Assembly (NCBI GenBank): GCA_022823505.1 | Contig: JAJEIA010000100.1 | Location: 27,113-91,112 of the forward strand | Length of the DNA stretch: 64,000 nt | Reading direction: 5' to 3' | DNA from: Dehalococcoidia bacterium | Lineage (GTDB): Bacteria; Chloroflexota; Dehalococcoidia; Lucifugimonadales; UBA3495 | The notes under the pieces: generated by a model | The model's input: only the letters and a program-made list of their open reading frames with translations | Database searches by the model: none | What the model was told of the DNA's origin: nothing | Shown: positions 1-9,777 of the stretch, in pieces | Position numbering within the stretch: the stretch's first letter is position 1 | How the letters are laid out: each line of letters begins with the position of its first letter | Program-made: the position numbers and the translations under genes

Positions 1-1
1 C

Positions 2-1006
2 CTCGTCGTTGCGGCGCACTCGCTCCAGGAACAGCCCGGCCCGCATCACCTCCACCATGTCCTCGGCCATGTTGTCCGTGCCCATGCCGATGACGCATCC
101 GGCCGCCTGCAACTCCCGCACCGGCGCGGCAGCCCCCCGCCGCGCGGCGATGGCGGCGTTGTTCGTGACCTTGACCCCCGTCTGGCCCAGCAGCGCGATC
201 TCGGCGGGATTGACGTACCGGCAGTGGGCGGCCAGCAGGCCCGGCCCCAGGAAACCGCTGGCGAACAGATAATGGGTCGGCGGCACGCCACGGACCCGCA
301 TGACGGCCTCGATCTCCTCGCGGCTCTGCGACAGGTGGATCGTGTACCGGACGCCGAGGCGCTCGGCCATCTCCCGCGCCCGGCGCAGCAGGTCCGGCGA
401 GCACGTCTCCGGCGCGTGGGGAGCCAGGAAGCAGCTGACCCGCCCGTTTTCGCGGCCGTGCCACGCGTCCACCAGGTCGGCGCTGCGCTGCAGGCCGGCG
501 TCGGCCCGGGCCTCGTCGAACCGAAAGACACCCTCCCGAACCTGGGCCTCGTCCACGTCGTTGATGTTCTCCGACAGGACGAGTCGCAGCCCCGTGGCGG
601 CCAGGTCGGGCGCGTAGCCGGCCACGTTGGACGAGATTTCCAGCAGGCAGGTGACCCCGCTGCGGATCGACTCCAGCACTCCCAGCAGGGCCAGGATCCG
701 GCGTTCCTCATCGGTCAGCAGTCCCCGCGCCGACACCGGGAAGGTCAGCCGGGTCGGGAACCCGAAGTCCTCCAGTATCCCCCGGTCGCCCGTGGCCAGC
801 AGGTGGGTGTGGCAGTTGATCAATCCGGGAAACACCGCCTTGCCCCGCCCGTCCACCACCTCGGCGTCGGGATGCGCCGGCCGCACGTCGTCCGTCGGCC
901 CGATGGCCGCGATTCGGTCCTCCGCAATGGCGATGGCAGCGTCATGCAGAACGTCCCGACCGGCGTTGCCGGTGACAATGGTTGCGTTGGCGATGACGGT
1001 GGTCAT
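2..1006 (-). CDS. Amidohydrolase family protein (cytosine deaminase/chlorohydrolase-like), partial, runs off the window edge
   Basis: Minus-strand translation MTTVIANATIVTGNAGRDVLHDAAIAIAEDRIAAIGP...VFPGLINCHTHLL...GMGTDNMAEDMVEVMRAGLFLERVRRNDE; HTH metal motif and MGTDNM motif. Not in the ORF track because it has no stop inside the window. Confidence 0.9.
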   Translation of the reverse strand, partial: MTTVIANATIVTGNAGRDVLHDAAIAIAEDRIAAIGPTDDVRPAHPDAEVVDGRGKAVFPGLINCHTHLLATGDRGILEDFGFPTRLTFPVSARGLLTDEERRILALLGVLESIRSGVTCLLEISSNVAGYAPDLAATGLRLVLSENINDVDEAQVREGVFRFDEARADAGLQRSADLVDAWHGRENGRVSCFLAPHAPETCSPDLLRRAREMAERLGVRYTIHLSQSREEIEAVMRVRGVPPTHYLFASGFLGPGLLAAHCRYVNPAEIALLGQTGVKVTNNAAIAARRGAAAPVRELQAAGCVIGMGTDNMAEDMVEVMRAGLFLERVRRNDE

Positions 1007-1056
1007 GTCCACTCCACGGGGCGCCCTCATGCGTACACGGTTTGCGGCGGGGGAGC

Positions 1057-1164
1057 GTCAGAATCAGGATTTACGGGATTTTATGATTTGACAGGATTGG
1101 GTTATCTCCATCACAAACGGTTCCAATCCTGATAATCCCTAAATCATGAAAATCTTGCTTCCGA
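1057..1164. repeat. Intergenic inverted-repeat element, family A copy 1
   Basis: gtcagaatcaggatttacgggattttatgatttgacaggattgg...ccaatcctgataatccctaaatcatgaaaatcttgcttccgac; closely matches the copy at 6225. Confidence 0.8.
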
Positions 1165-1244
1165 CCATTGGCGAAAGCGGGCACGCATGAAACGGACCCC
1201 CTTTTGCTGCCGAGTTCAGTTTCAGCCAGCCGTCGCCCCGGCGT

Positions 1245-1721
1245 TCACACCGAGGTCGCGTCGGGCGGCGCCGGCCCGCGCTCCAGCAGCTCCAGCCAAT
1301 TCCCGTCGGGGTCCTCCATGTAGCACCCCTTGCTGGCCGCCGGATACACCGGGTTGGGCCGGGTCGCCGGCGGGCTGACGAACCGCACGCCCCGGGCGCT
1401 GAGGTCGGCGTAAAACGCGTCCAGATCGTCCACGATGATGCCCAGGTGAGTTGCCCCCACCTGGTGGCGCTGGGGCAGCGCGACCGTGTCGCCCGGTGGG
1501 TTCAGGTACTGGATCAGCTCCACCGAGTGGCGCAGGTCCCCGGCGCCCAGGTACACGATGTGCAGCCGCGCGTCGGGATACCCCACGACCTCCGAAATGA
1601 AATCGCCCTCCAGCACCTGGTCGCGCTCGATGCTCAGGCCCAACAGGTCGCGGTAGAACGCCAGCGAGCGTTCCATGTCGCTGACCACGAACCCGGTGTG
1701 GTTCATCCATTGGACTTCCAT
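1245..1721 (-). CDS. VOC/glyoxalase family protein
   Basis: MEVQWMNHTGFVVSDMERSLAFYRDLLGL...THLGIIVDDLDAFYADLSARGV...GCYMEDPDGNWLELLE; VOC fold motifs. Confidence 0.9.
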   Translation of the reverse strand: MEVQWMNHTGFVVSDMERSLAFYRDLLGLSIERDQVLEGDFISEVVGYPDARLHIVYLGAGDLRHSVELIQYLNPPGDTVALPQRHQVGATHLGIIVDDLDAFYADLSARGVRFVSPPATRPNPVYPAASKGCYMEDPDGNWLELLERGPAPPDATSV

Positions 1722-1742
1722 TGCTGTGAACCTCCCCGTGTG

Positions 1743-1849
1743 GTCAGAAGCAGGATTCGCCGGATTGACGGATTGGCAGGATTGAACTGGTTGATGCGAC
1801 AGTCGGCCAAATCCTGAAAATCCTCAAATCCTGGAAAGCCTGCTTCTGA
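1743..1849. repeat. Intergenic inverted-repeat element, family A copy 2
   Basis: gtcagaagcaggattcgccggattgacggattggcaggattg...aatcctgaaaatcctcaaatcctggaaagcctgcttctga; complementary ends. Confidence 0.75.
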
Positions 1850-1881
1850 AATTCACGCGCCCGGAAGCGGGAGTTCGGAGA

Positions 1882-3429
1882 CTACCGCCCTTCCTTGATG
1901 TAGTCCGACACCTTCTCGCCGATCATGATCGTCGTGGCATTGGTGTTGGCCCGGATGCAGTCTGGCATGATCGACGCGTCGGCCACCCGCAGGCCATCGA
2001 TGCCCTTCACCTTCAGGTGCTGGTCCACCACCGCCAACGGATCCGAGTCCGGCCCCATCTTGCAGGTGCCCGAGATGTGGTGCGACGTCCCCGAGTTCTT
2101 GCGCAGCCAGTCGTCCAGCAGCTCGTCCGACGCCAGTTCCTCGTCGGTGGGCATAATCCGTTCCTCGATCAGGTCGGAGAAGGGTGGCCGTTCCGCCATC
2201 CGGACGCCCAGCCGTATCGCCTCCCGCATCCGGCGCAGGTCCTCCGGTTCCTGGTAGTAGTTGTAGTTCAGGAACGGCTGCACGTGGGGGTCGGTGGACT
2301 GCAGGGTCAGCTCGCCCTGGCCCAGCGCCAGCTGCAGGCTCGCGCCCATGCCGAGGTAGTTCAGGTCCTCGTCGATGGCGACGTGGGCCGGCCGGTGCTC
2401 GCTGGTCATCAGGTTGGGGCTCAGCTGCATGTCGTTGCGCAGGTCGGAGCCCTCCACCGTGTAGCGCAGCCCCACCTGGATCACCGGCGCCTGCACGTCG
2501 GGCTTCTCGCCCTTGCCCCGGTACAGCACCGACGCCGCCGGATGGTCGCGCAGGTTCTTGCCCACCCCCGGCGAGTCGTGCACCACCGGGATGCCCATGC
2601 TGCGCAGGTGCTCCGCCGGCCCCACGCCCGAGAGCATGAGCAGTTGCGGCGACGCCACGGCCCCGCTGCTGACGATGATCTCGCCGCCCTCCACCGTGAA
2701 GACCTCGCCGCCGCTCTCGGCTTCGATGCCTATGGCCCGGTTTCCGTCGAAGATGATCCGCCGCGCCGTCACGCCGCCCCGGATGGTCAGGTTCAGGCGG
2801 TGCCGCGCGATGTCCAGGTAGTTGATCGCCATGCTCATGCGCACGCCGTCGATGGTGTTGCGCGCCCGGGGCGAAACGCCGGTGGACTCGGGGTGGTTCT
2901 GGTCCTCGTCCTGGGGGAAGCCCTCGTCCAGGCAGGCCCGCTCGAAGGCCACGGCGTGGGGCAGCCACTCGCTGCGGGGAGCGCGGCGCACCGGTACCGG
3001 CCCGTCGGAGCCGTGGAAGTCGTCGCCGCCGAAGTCCAGGTCGGTCTCCAGCTTGTTGAAGTAGGGCAGGCACCGGGTGAAGCTCCACTCGTCGTTGCCC
3101 CACTCGGCCCAGCGGTCGTAGTCCTCGGGGATGCCCCGGAACAGCACCTGCCCGTTCACCGCGCTGGACCCGCCGGTGGCCTTGCCCCGCGGGATCGTCA
3201 GGTTGTCCTGTTCCTCGGTGATCCGGGCCGTGTAGCCCCAGTTGTGCGGCCCGTAGGCCGACAGCCACACGTTGTTGCCAAGCTTCAGGTCGTCGGGCAA
3301 CTGCTCAAAGACCGGATAGTCCGGCCCCGCCTCCAGCAGCAGCACGGACCGCTCCGGGTCCTCCGACAGCCGGCTGGCGATGGTGCACCCGGCGGAACCC
3401 CCGCCGACAACGATATAGTCGTACCTCAT
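1882..3429 (-). CDS. GMC family oxidoreductase (choline dehydrogenase-like)
   Basis: MRYDYIVVGGGSAGCTIASRLSEDPERSVLLLEAGP; PRGKATGGSSAVNGQVLFRG; C-terminal GTSHHISGTCKMG...VADASIMPDCIRANTNATTIMIGEKVSD. Confidence 0.95.
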   Translation of the reverse strand: MRYDYIVVGGGSAGCTIASRLSEDPERSVLLLEAGPDYPVFEQLPDDLKLGNNVWLSAYGPHNWGYTARITEEQDNLTIPRGKATGGSSAVNGQVLFRGIPEDYDRWAEWGNDEWSFTRCLPYFNKLETDLDFGGDDFHGSDGPVPVRRAPRSEWLPHAVAFERACLDEGFPQDEDQNHPESTGVSPRARNTIDGVRMSMAINYLDIARHRLNLTIRGGVTARRIIFDGNRAIGIEAESGGEVFTVEGGEIIVSSGAVASPQLLMLSGVGPAEHLRSMGIPVVHDSPGVGKNLRDHPAASVLYRGKGEKPDVQAPVIQVGLRYTVEGSDLRNDMQLSPNLMTSEHRPAHVAIDEDLNYLGMGASLQLALGQGELTLQSTDPHVQPFLNYNYYQEPEDLRRMREAIRLGVRMAERPPFSDLIEERIMPTDEELASDELLDDWLRKNSGTSHHISGTCKMGPDSDPLAVVDQHLKVKGIDGLRVADASIMPDCIRANTNATTIMIGEKVSDYIKEGR

Positions 3430-3830
3430 GCTCTGGCCTCCTGCGGTAAATATGCGTTGCTTGCAGTTACTTGTCGATTGGTAAGTGTCGTGATTGAAGC
3501 GTAAACCGGGCGGCTGCTCAAGTCACGTGACTGGTTGAGCGCGACGCCGTGGCGGCAAATCGCCCGTAGCCTAACACCTTGCGCAGATTGTGTCCCGTGA
3601 AGACCATAGGCCTGAGATCCGTACTTGCACCAATTACCGAGCAGGAGCGCGGAATCTGACGGGATTGACCCAAGGCCCATGAAGGTTATTGGCGGACTCG
3701 TTGGCGATCGCATACGAGTCGAACAATCTGCCCCTCACCGGGGATTAGGTTATCCCTCAATGGGCGCGTTTGCCAAAATATCCTCGTGCGGAGTATGTTG
3801 TAACTCGACCCGAATAATGAGGCTGGGGAG

Positions 3831-4535
3831 ATGGCCACCGCACATGATTTACAAAGCGCCGCTGGCTGGCGTCATCGCTTAACTCTCCCGTCTTATCGAG
3901 TCCGGGATGCTGCCAGGTACGCCGGCATCCCTACTCGCACGGTGGGATACTGGCATAAGGGTATTTTGAGCCGCCCGGCGGCGCTGCCCGGCCGTGAGGC
4001 TGGTCGTCCTTTGTCTTACTACGATCTGATCGAAGTCGCGTTCGTAGCTACGTTTCGGAAATTGGGTCTGTCCCTGCAAAAAATTCGCAAAGCCCGCGCC
4101 TTTGCGGCTCACGCGCTGAACTCAGAGTATCCGTTTGCCCAGTATGCATGGAAAACAGAGGGCTTTCATCTGATGCTCGAAATGCGCGAGTTGGAGGGGA
4201 ATGCGGAGGTCGGTAAGCTTGTGGCTGCGGACCTTGACGGGCAGGTGGGCTGGGAGGAAGTGGTCGCGGAACGCTTTGAACAATTCGATTATCAGCATGA
4301 TATCGCCCTGGTTTGGCATCTGCTAAACAGGAACATCCCCGTTTCTATTGACCCGCGGGTCTCATTTGGTGTGCCCGCTGTCCACGGCGTCCCTACTTGG
4401 ATATTGAAGGGTCGTTGGGACGCGGGGGAAACTGTTCAAAACATTCAAGCCGACTATGGCCTGGCTGGAGACGATGTGCTTCACGGGCTGCGGTTCGAAG
4501 GGGTTCGTGATGATGAGTTGTCGGCGGCGAGCTGA
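3831..4535 (+). CDS. VapB45-like antitoxin: MerR-like HTH plus DUF433-like C-terminus
   Basis: RVRDAARYAGIPTRTVGYWHKG HTH and PAVHGVPTWILKGRWDAGETVQNIQADYGLAGDDVLHGLRFEGV (DUF433-type); stop abuts the downstream PIN-like gene. Confidence 0.75.
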   Translation: MATAHDLQSAAGWRHRLTLPSYRVRDAARYAGIPTRTVGYWHKGILSRPAALPGREAGRPLSYYDLIEVAFVATFRKLGLSLQKIRKARAFAAHALNSEYPFAQYAWKTEGFHLMLEMRELEGNAEVGKLVAADLDGQVGWEEVVAERFEQFDYQHDIALVWHLLNRNIPVSIDPRVSFGVPAVHGVPTWILKGRWDAGETVQNIQADYGLAGDDVLHGLRFEGVRDDELSAAS

Positions 4536-4967
4536 ATGACTGCCGCCGATATTATCCAACCCTCTGACAGTAATGATCCGGTCTTTTTCTTCGATAGGGA
4601 TGTCGGTATTTTCCTTCCCCGGCGGTTGCGGGGTCTGGCTCTGCCCACGCGCGTGGAGATCCATCAAGAGCACTTTGCCCAAGCAGCCGAAGATGATCTG
4701 TGGATGGCTGAAGTAGGCAGTCGGGGATGGATCGTAATTGGACATGATCGTCATCACCACACACGTCCCTTGGAGAGGCAGGCTATCCAGGATTACGGGA
4801 TAGCCTGCTTCTATCTGTGGGGAGGTGACCAGCCTGGCCACGAAAAAATGCGGTGCTTTCTGAGCGCGTACGATAGGATGATCGAAGCCGTCGCTACCAC
4901 GCCGCGCCCTTTCGTATATCGGGTTCTGAAGAATGGCGGTCTGAGGAAAGTGGATCTGGAAACTTAG
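4536..4967 (+). CDS. VapC45-like PIN-like domain toxin
   Basis: DPVFFFDRDVGIFLPRRLR...DDLWMAEVGSRGWIVIGHDRHHHTR...; acidic PIN-like motifs, partner of the DUF433 gene. Confidence 0.7.
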   Translation: MTAADIIQPSDSNDPVFFFDRDVGIFLPRRLRGLALPTRVEIHQEHFAQAAEDDLWMAEVGSRGWIVIGHDRHHHTRPLERQAIQDYGIACFYLWGGDQPGHEKMRCFLSAYDRMIEAVATTPRPFVYRVLKNGGLRKVDLET

Positions 4968-4990
4968 GGTTGCTGCAAAGTCACGGCAAA

Positions 4991-5065
4991 TGGTGGAGGC
5001 TACGGGATTCGAACCCGTGACCCCCTGCTTGCAAAGCAGGTGCTCTCCCACTGAGCTAAGCCCCC
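4991..5065 (-). tRNA. tRNA-Ala (anticodon TGC), CCA encoded
   Basis: GGGGGCTTAGCTCAGTGGGAGAGCACCTGCTTTGCAAGCAGGGGGTCACGGGTTCGAATCCCGTAGCCTCCACCA; cloverleaf with 7-bp acceptor stem. Confidence 0.95.
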
Positions 5066-5149
5066 ACGCCGAGCCCCTATGGACCAGCGGCGACCGCGCC
5101 GGCCGCCCTTCCATACTACCACCAGCCCGCGTCGGCCGGCCATGCGCCG

Positions 5150-6181
5150 TCACAGGTCGATGGTCAGCACCCACATCGGCTCCCGGCCGATGTCGTACAC
5201 ATCCAGCGGCTCCAGTTCTCCGCTGTCCTGGTTCACCCGGTAAGACGCCAGCCGGCCCGTGTCCAGACCCGACGCGTACAGGTAGTTGCCCGTGGTGTCC
5301 AGGCTGAAGGCCCGCGGCACCGCCTCCGTCGCCACTCTACCGATGGCGGTCAGGCTGCCGTCGTCCCCGTCCACCGCGAAGCCGGCCACGCTGTTGTGTC
5401 CCCGGTTGGGCGCGTACAGGAACCGACCCGACGGCGTGATCTGGATCTGCGAGCAGGTGTTGCGCTCGGTGAAATCCTCCGGCAGCGTCGGCACGGTCTG
5501 GAACGGCGACAGCGTGCCCGCGTCCGCGTCGAATCGGTATGCGGTGACGCTGCAACCCTGCTCGTTGGACGAATACACCACGTCCAGGTTGGGGTTGAAG
5601 CAGACGTGCCGCGGCCCCTCCGGCGACGTGGGGTTCGCCCGGTCCGGTGTGTTGGGGGTCAGCCGACCCGTCGCCTCGTCGAACCGGAACTGGAAGATGG
5701 CGTTGGGGCCGGTCTGCGAGCCTTCGGCGATGTGCGGCACGAAGGCGTAGCGGTTGGACGCGTCGGTCTGTATGTAGTGCGCGCCGATGCCCGTCTCCCG
5801 CCACTCGATGGGCGTGGGGTCCAGCCTGCCGTCGTCGCCGAAGCCGTGTACGCCCACCCGCGCCTGGTAGTAGTAGGCCGACAGCAGGTATTTCCCGGTG
5901 CGGTCCACCGAAATATGCACCGGGTTCCCGCCCAGGTTCACGTCGTTGATCCGCGCCAGGTCGCCGCTGCCGCCATCAATGCTGAACGACGTCAGCCCGT
6001 ACTCGCCGGCCCGGCGCCTTCCCACAAACAGGAAGCGCTTCCCGGGATCCGTTGCCATCGGCGCCGGCATGCCCGCCAGCGGAAACTCGGTCCGGTTCGC
6101 CAGCCCGCCCGTGGCCGGATCCAGGTCGTAGCGGGCGATTACGTCGTCCCCTTGCAGCGATACGTACAGATAGGTGGCCAT
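5150..6181 (-). CDS. Lactonase family beta-propeller protein (6-phosphogluconolactonase-like)
   Basis: MATYLYVSLQGDDVIARYDLDPATGGL...NPVHISVDRTGKYLLSAYY...GPRHVCFNPNLDVVYSSNEQGCSVTAYRFD... Confidence 0.88.
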   Translation of the reverse strand: MATYLYVSLQGDDVIARYDLDPATGGLANRTEFPLAGMPAPMATDPGKRFLFVGRRRAGEYGLTSFSIDGGSGDLARINDVNLGGNPVHISVDRTGKYLLSAYYYQARVGVHGFGDDGRLDPTPIEWRETGIGAHYIQTDASNRYAFVPHIAEGSQTGPNAIFQFRFDEATGRLTPNTPDRANPTSPEGPRHVCFNPNLDVVYSSNEQGCSVTAYRFDADAGTLSPFQTVPTLPEDFTERNTCSQIQITPSGRFLYAPNRGHNSVAGFAVDGDDGSLTAIGRVATEAVPRAFSLDTTGNYLYASGLDTGRLASYRVNQDSGELEPLDVYDIGREPMWVLTIDL

Positions 6182-6224
6182 CTCAACACCTCCGCTTTTC
6201 TCACGTATACCCGATTCGTAAATC

Positions 6225-6334
6225 GTCAGAAGGAGTATTTACGGGATTTCATGATTTGACAGGATTGGAAGACCTCCAGCACAGAACGGCTCCAATCCTG
6301 ATAATCCTCCAATCTTGGAAATCCTGTTTCTGAC
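6225..6334. repeat. Intergenic inverted-repeat element, family A copy 3
   Basis: gtcagaaggagtatttacgggatttcatgatttgacaggattgg...ccaatcctgataatcctccaatcttggaaatcctgtttctgac. Confidence 0.8.
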
Positions 6335-6370
6335 ATCTTCTCGACGCAATCCGGAAACGCGCGAACTCCG

Positions 6371-7546
6371 CTATTCCATCACCCTGGCATCCGGCAGCCC
6401 CAGCAGGAACTGACCGTGGTTCTCGTAGGCCGTGTCACTCACCATCTGGTGCTGGGCGGCCGCGTTGATGTCCCGCAGGCACTGCTGCAGGATGTTGGGC
6501 GTGAACAGCACCTCGCCGCCGCCGTAGCGGAAAGCCTGGGCCGTCACGTCCGCCGCCACGTCGGTGGTGTAGGTGGCGCAGCTGCGCATCTGGGCCTGCA
6601 GCGGCGGTGGCGGCGTGTGGCCGGCGCAGACCGACCGCCACGCCTCCTCCAGGATCTCGACGTTCAGCGACCGCGCCGCCCGCAGCCGCAGGTCGCACTC
6701 GCCCAGCGCCCGCTGGAACGTCGCCCGGTTCGCCACCAGGTTCACCGAGTTGTACCCACGGGTCTTGGACGCCGCCGCCTCGGTCACCGCGTCCAGCGCC
6801 CGTCGCGCCACTCCCAGCGCGAAGGCCGAGTGCTCGTTGGTCACAAAGGCCGGCCGGCCCAGCCGGTACAGCGCGCCGCCTCGGAGCGGTTCGGTCAGCG
6901 TCGAGTCCCATGCGAACCCGTCCGGCACGAACAGGTCCTCCACCGAGAAGTCGCAGCTTCCGGTGCCGCGCAGGCCCATGACCTGCCAGTTGTCATGCAC
7001 CTTCACCTTGTGCTTGGGCATCGCCATCCGCACCTGTCTCGGATAGCCGTCGAGATCGCCGGTCACGCGCGCGCCGGCCGAGACCCACTCGGCGTGCATG
7101 ATCCCGCTGCCAAACCTCCAGTGCCCGTTGACCCGGTATCCCCCTTCCACCGGTGTCGCGGTTGCGGAAGGCGCGGCCGCACCCGCCGTTTTGGGAGGCT
7201 TCCCGCCCACGAATATTTCCTCGATTGATTCGTCCGGCAGGAATGCGGCCAGGCTGCCCACGCTGGCTGCCCCGATCATCAGGCACCAGCCCGAGGCCGG
7301 ATCGATGCGGCTCACCGCTTCCAGCACGTCCAGCTGTGTCACCAGGTCGGCCTCCGCGCCGCCCAGCGCGTGGGGCATCTTCAGCCGCAGCAGCCCCGAC
7401 TCGTACAGCGCGTCCACCGACGCCGGCGCCAGTGTCCCGATGCGCTCTGACTCCTCGGCCCCAGCCTCCAGCGTGGCCCGCACGCTCTCCACCGCATCCA
7501 TCAGGACGCGACGCTTCTCCTCTCGCTCGTAGGGAAATCCGATCAT
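6371..7546 (-). CDS. Acyl-CoA dehydrogenase family protein / flavin-dependent monooxygenase-like
   Basis: SVDALYESGLLRLKMPHALGGAEADLVTQLDVLEAVSRIDPASGWCLMIG...GYRVNGHWRFGSGIMHAEW...QAFRYGGGEVLFTPNILQQCLRDINAAAQH. Confidence 0.88.
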   Translation of the reverse strand: MIGFPYEREEKRRVLMDAVESVRATLEAGAEESERIGTLAPASVDALYESGLLRLKMPHALGGAEADLVTQLDVLEAVSRIDPASGWCLMIGAASVGSLAAFLPDESIEEIFVGGKPPKTAGAAAPSATATPVEGGYRVNGHWRFGSGIMHAEWVSAGARVTGDLDGYPRQVRMAMPKHKVKVHDNWQVMGLRGTGSCDFSVEDLFVPDGFAWDSTLTEPLRGGALYRLGRPAFVTNEHSAFALGVARRALDAVTEAAASKTRGYNSVNLVANRATFQRALGECDLRLRAARSLNVEILEEAWRSVCAGHTPPPPLQAQMRSCATYTTDVAADVTAQAFRYGGGEVLFTPNILQQCLRDINAAAQHQMVSDTAYENHGQFLLGLPDARVME

Positions 7547-7558
7547 GGCGACTCCGGC

Positions 7559-8476
7559 CTATTCGTCCACCTTGGGGAACACGTCCTGCACCAGCGCGTC
7601 CATGGTGTCCAGCAGTTGTTGCAGGTCTCCGCAGTCGTGGCAGTTGATCTGGAACTCGTCCAGCCCCGCCTCCTGCCGGTATCGGTTGATGTCCGACACG
7701 ATCTGCTCGGTGGTCCCGTAGCCCGTCGGCCGGTCGCCGTTCGATACGGAATAACCCGAGATGCTGCTGATGTTCACCCGGAAGCTCATGCGCACCCGGG
7801 GCGGCTCCTCCCTTCCGATCTCGGCGGACACGTCGTTCAGGTACTGCCAGTTGCTCACCAGGGCCGGCAGCGGCGTGGGCGTCGGCTGCCACACCTGCGC
7901 GAACCGCGCCGCCCGCCGCAGCGACGCGTGGCTGGAGCCGCCGATCCAGATGGGCGGGTGCGGCTGCTGCACCTGCTTGGGGCTGGTGTACAGCCCGTCG
8001 AAGGAGAAGAACCGCCCGCTGAACGACACGGGGTCCGGTTCCCAGCACGCCTTCCACAGGCGCAGGTACTCGTTGGTGCGCGCTCCCCGCTCCCGGTGGG
8101 GCACGTCCAGCGCGGCGTACTCGGTCTCGTTCCAGCCGGAGCCCACGCCCACGATGGCCCGCCCGTTGGACATCTGGTCCAGCGTCGCCACCATCTTCGC
8201 CGTCACCACCGGGTTGCGGTACGGCATTATCAGCACCGACGTGCCAAGCTTGATCTGCGACGTGCGCGACGCCACGTAGGCCAGCGACATCAGCGGATCG
8301 TACACCTGCCGCCACGGCTCGCTCCGCGCCCCGTCGTCCACGATCACGTGGTCGTTGACGAACACCGCGTCGAAGCCCAGTTCCTCCGCCTTGATCGCCG
8401 TGTCCAGGATGCCCTGCGCCGAAGCCTCAAAGCCCAGGTAGTCCGCGTTGGGCAACCGGAAAGAATACTTGACCAT
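7559..8476 (-). CDS. LLM class F420-dependent oxidoreductase
   Basis: AEELGFDAVFVNDHVIVDD...LAYVASRTSQIKLGTSVLIMPYRNPVVTAKMVATLDQMSNGRAIVGVGSGWNETEYAAL; luciferase-like fold. Confidence 0.9.
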   Translation of the reverse strand: MVKYSFRLPNADYLGFEASAQGILDTAIKAEELGFDAVFVNDHVIVDDGARSEPWRQVYDPLMSLAYVASRTSQIKLGTSVLIMPYRNPVVTAKMVATLDQMSNGRAIVGVGSGWNETEYAALDVPHRERGARTNEYLRLWKACWEPDPVSFSGRFFSFDGLYTSPKQVQQPHPPIWIGGSSHASLRRAARFAQVWQPTPTPLPALVSNWQYLNDVSAEIGREEPPRVRMSFRVNISSISGYSVSNGDRPTGYGTTEQIVSDINRYRQEAGLDEFQINCHDCGDLQQLLDTMDALVQDVFPKVDE

Positions 8477-8597
8477 TCGTTACCGCCTTGTCTCGTTTAC
8501 CGTGTTTCGGCGTCATCATATTGCCAACGCCAGGTTGAAACAAGGGCGGGCATCGGTGATAATCCCGTTACGAAATCGCCAGCAGCGGAGGCCCGAG

Positions 8598-9485
8598 ATG
8601 TCCAAGTTCCGTATCGTCCCCCACGGCCGGCTCCAGGAATGGGTCGCCGAAGAGAAGGGCTACTTCGCCGAGGAGGGCCTCGACTACGAGTTCGTCGCCT
8701 CCAACCGCCCCGACGAGACCCTCAACCCGTCGGTCGACTCCGCCGAGGATGCACCCATGGAGATCAAGCGCGGCGCCTTCGAGTCCATGGAGGCCGGCCG
8801 CGCCTGCGAGATCAGCTCCGCCTGCCACTGGGCGGTGGGCATGGCCGCCAGCGCCGCCCACGGCCGCATGTGGGGCCACGCCTACTCCGTAACACCCAGC
8901 GGCATCTGGGTCGCCCCCGAGTCGCCGTTGCAGACCCCCGAGGACCTGGCCGGCGTGGAGGTCGCCGTCGGCTGGCATTCGGGTAGCCACTTCTCTGCCC
9001 TGCAGGCCCTGGAGAGCATCCTGCCCCGCGACCGGATCAGCCTCCAGTTCGTCGGCGGCCCCCTGGACCGGATGCAGTTGGCCCTCGACCGCCGCGTGCC
9101 GGCCGCCAACGTCTTCGGCGCCCCCGGCTACGTCCTGGAGCAGCAGGGCTTCCGCAAGCTGGTCGACACCAGTTTCATGATCGGGTTCCTCATCAACGGC
9201 GACGCCACCGACGACCAGCTCCGGGCCTACTTCAACGCCCTGCAGCGCGCCCAGCGCGAGATCGACGCCGCCAAGGAGCGCTACCAGCACTATTTCCTGA
9301 ACGAACTGCCCGAGCAATACCACCCGCTGTTCGACCACCGCCGCGCCGGCATCGGCGAGCGCCTCGTCTTCGAGCCCTACACGAAAGAGATGTTCGACCG
9401 CACCCACCGCTGGATGCTGGACTGGGAGATCTTCCCCCAGGACCAGGTCGGACACGTAACCTATGAGGAAGCGGTAGCCGTGTAG
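8598..9485 (+). CDS. ABC-type substrate-binding protein-like (SsuA/THI5-like), no obvious signal peptide
   Basis: MSKFRIVPHGRLQEWVAEEKGYFAEEGLDYEFV...ESPLQTPEDLAGVEVAVGWHSGSHFSALQALE; start chosen at atgtccaag after ggaggcccgag. Confidence 0.75.
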   Translation: MSKFRIVPHGRLQEWVAEEKGYFAEEGLDYEFVASNRPDETLNPSVDSAEDAPMEIKRGAFESMEAGRACEISSACHWAVGMAASAAHGRMWGHAYSVTPSGIWVAPESPLQTPEDLAGVEVAVGWHSGSHFSALQALESILPRDRISLQFVGGPLDRMQLALDRRVPAANVFGAPGYVLEQQGFRKLVDTSFMIGFLINGDATDDQLRAYFNALQRAQREIDAAKERYQHYFLNELPEQYHPLFDHRRAGIGERLVFEPYTKEMFDRTHRWMLDWEIFPQDQVGHVTYEEAVAV

Positions 9486-9512
9486 CCGTCAGCGACACCC
9501 GGACGCAAAGAA

Positions 9513-9539
9513 GCGGGGGCGCAATCGCTGTGCCCCCGC
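9513..9539. terminator. Hairpin terminator-like structure after the SsuA-like gene
   Basis: gcgggggc-gcaatcgctgt-gcccccgc, 8-bp perfect stem just after the stop at 9485. Confidence 0.55.
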
Positions 9540-9777
9540 CTGTGTTACCTCGCCGTCGCAATTGGCAAACAGCCGCCGGCCTCCAATTACTGTCTCCGTC
9601 TTCAAGTAGTATTTCAACCACGCCTGGACCGCCTGACCTTATCCAATCGCATCTTATATCTCGCAAGTCGGCGCAACGAGTCTACGAATAGCAGCGAATA
9701 AGTTTGGAAGTTATTGTATTGGCGGTTGTATTTGCGTACATTGACCAAAACCCGGTGATATTTCATCTCTGCCATGG

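Noticed and set aside
46-711. 221-aa minus ORF at window start
   Set aside because: Wrong frame of the amidohydrolase gene, whose true frame is open to the window edge and so missing from the track.
1853-3268. 471-aa minus-strand ORF overlapping the GMC gene
   Set aside because: Alternative frame of the same strand; low-complexity G/R/A/P translation.
2017-3504. 495-aa plus-strand ORF opposite the GMC oxidoreductase
   Set aside because: Antisense shadow ORF; the minus frame has full GMC motifs.
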